From: Actinomycetota bacterium
GTDB taxonomy: Bacteria; Actinomycetota; Thermoleophilia; RBG-16-64-13
DNA: 64,000 nucleotides
Assembly (NCBI GenBank): GCA_016278725.1
Contig: JADQBG010000003.1
Coordinates: forward strand, 124,001 to 188,000
Direction: 5' to 3'
Positions 63,243 through 64,000 of the stretch are shown here, one piece after another (position 1 is the stretch's first letter; each line of letters begins with the position of its first letter). Under the pieces are notes generated by a model. The model was not told the DNA's origin, ran no database searches, and saw only the letters and a program-made list of their open reading frames with translations. The position numbers and the translations under genes were made by a program.

Positions 63243-64000
63243 ATGTGCGGCATAGTCGGCTACGCGGGGGATCGTCCCTGTAGAGATATCCTGTTCAGAG
63301 GGCTGCGGAAGCTCGAGTACCGCGGTTACGATTCGGCGGGCATATCCGTGATCACCGAGGGGCAGTTCGACCTGCTCCACTCGGTGGGGAATCTGGACCG
63401 GCTCGAAGAGATCCTCAACCAGATGCCCAATCAGAGCCACCTGGGCATCGCCCACACCCGCTGGGCGACCCATGGCAGGCCCTCCAACGAAAACGCCCAT
63501 CCTCATCTCGACTGCACGGGCCGTTTCGCCATCGTCTTGAACGGGATCGTGGAGAATTACCTGGCGCTGCGCGAGCAATTGCAGGGGGAAGGACACGAAT
63601 TCACCTCCGAGACGGACGCGGAGGTGGTGGCGCATCTGATCGAGCGCGCCTTCCGGGGGGATCTGCGCGAAGCCGCGGCGGAGGCCTTCCGGCAGATGGA
63701 GGGGCACTTCACCTACGTGGCGATCACCACCGAGGACCCCGAAACCATGGTGGCGGTGCGCAAGGAGACCCCGTTGGTCATAGGCCTGGGCGAGAAGGAG
63801 AACTTTCTGGCCTCGGCCGTGACCGCCTTCCTCTCCGAGACGCGCACGGTGATCTTCCCCGACGACGCCGAGTTGGTCACGGTCACCCGGGACTCGGTCG
63901 TCATCACGGATCTCGATGGCAATGTGATCGAGCGCCAAGCGGAGGAGGTCGACTGGGACGAGGACGCCGCCGAGAAGGGCGGCTACGAAACCTTCATGCT
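63243..64000 (+). CDS. glmS: glutamine-fructose-6-phosphate aminotransferase, N-terminal part (3' end outside window)
   Basis: First 252 codons. MCGIVGYAGDRPCRDILFRGLRKLEYRGYDSAG gives the N-terminal nucleophile Cys2; HTRWATHGRPSNENAHPH and LNGIVENYLALR form the glutaminase. The sugar isomerase half lies beyond the window. First step of UDP-GlcNAc synthesis, fitting the glmM neighbour. GGAAGGAAGCGG precedes the ATG. Confidence 0.97.
   Translation, partial: MCGIVGYAGDRPCRDILFRGLRKLEYRGYDSAGISVITEGQFDLLHSVGNLDRLEEILNQMPNQSHLGIAHTRWATHGRPSNENAHPHLDCTGRFAIVLNGIVENYLALREQLQGEGHEFTSETDAEVVAHLIERAFRGDLREAAAEAFRQMEGHFTYVAITTEDPETMVAVRKETPLVIGLGEKENFLASAVTAFLSETRTVIFPDDAELVTVTRDSVVITDLDGNVIERQAEEVDWDEDAAEKGGYETFM

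Overview
The window reads as one contiguous stretch of a GC-rich bacterial chromosome. The gene order (holB-PSP1; tRNA-rpmG-tRNA-secE-nusG-rplKA; rplJL-rpoBC; rpsLG-fusA-tuf; the complete S10/spc/alpha cluster; ecfA-ecfT-truA-rplM-rpsI; glmM-glmS), the frequent GTG and TTG starts and the zinc-type S14 suggest a high-GC Gram-positive, most likely a deep-branching actinobacterium. A pentaheme nitrite reductase (nrfHA), an ornithine-racemase-like enzyme, hemerythrin and a probable selenoprotein point to anaerobic or microaerobic, selenium-using physiology. The class or genus cannot be named from this sequence alone.

Layout. 1-3.7 kb: end of holB, a PSP1/RicT gene, then tdh-kbl (threonine to glycine plus acetyl-CoA). 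3.8-9.9 kb is accessory: tRNA-Thr(CGT), a 71-bp MITE-like element with target duplication, an AAA+ ATPase, a SagB-type oxidoreductase, a SnoaL-like protein, a run of gene stubs (ychF 3' end, GNAT, DUF3795 and nucleotidyltransferase 5' ends), an RBBP9-like hydrolase and a Fic protein with a palindromic operator. 10-16.7 kb: a two-gene ABC exporter, small membrane proteins (DUF6220-like, DUF456), hemerythrin, two lipoproteins (one rhodanese) and a CPBP protease. 16.7-19 kb: a Cys-rich small protein, an OsmC-family gene interrupted by an in-frame UGA that is best read as selenocysteine, a quinone oxidoreductase and a small coupled gene. 19-21 kb: a structured leader and a Kef-type antiporter.

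21.1-64 kb is the translation/transcription core. It starts with a possible small RNA and a tRNA-Tyr promoter and runs through secE-nusG-rplKA. That block is separated from rplJL-rpoBC by a convergent nrfHA pair, an unusual break in a usually continuous cluster. Beyond it come rpsL-rpsG-fusA-tuf and rpsJ through rplQ, including secY, adk, map, infA and rpoA. A one-gene ECF transporter ATPase pair, ecfT, truA, rplM, rpsI, an ornithine/alanine racemase homologue, a damaged glmM and the start of glmS follow.

The most striking observations are: (1) beta-prime (RpoC) ends in a domain that closely matches the alpha-subunit C-terminal domain of the same genome, and RpoA itself has an extra segment ahead of its CTD; (2) an OsmC protein with UGA at the peroxidatic Cys position followed by a plausible bacterial SECIS hairpin; (3) glmM with missing internal segments, a degenerate metal loop and frameshifts; (4) nrfHA placed between rplA and rplJ, with a CXXXCH first haem motif in NrfH.
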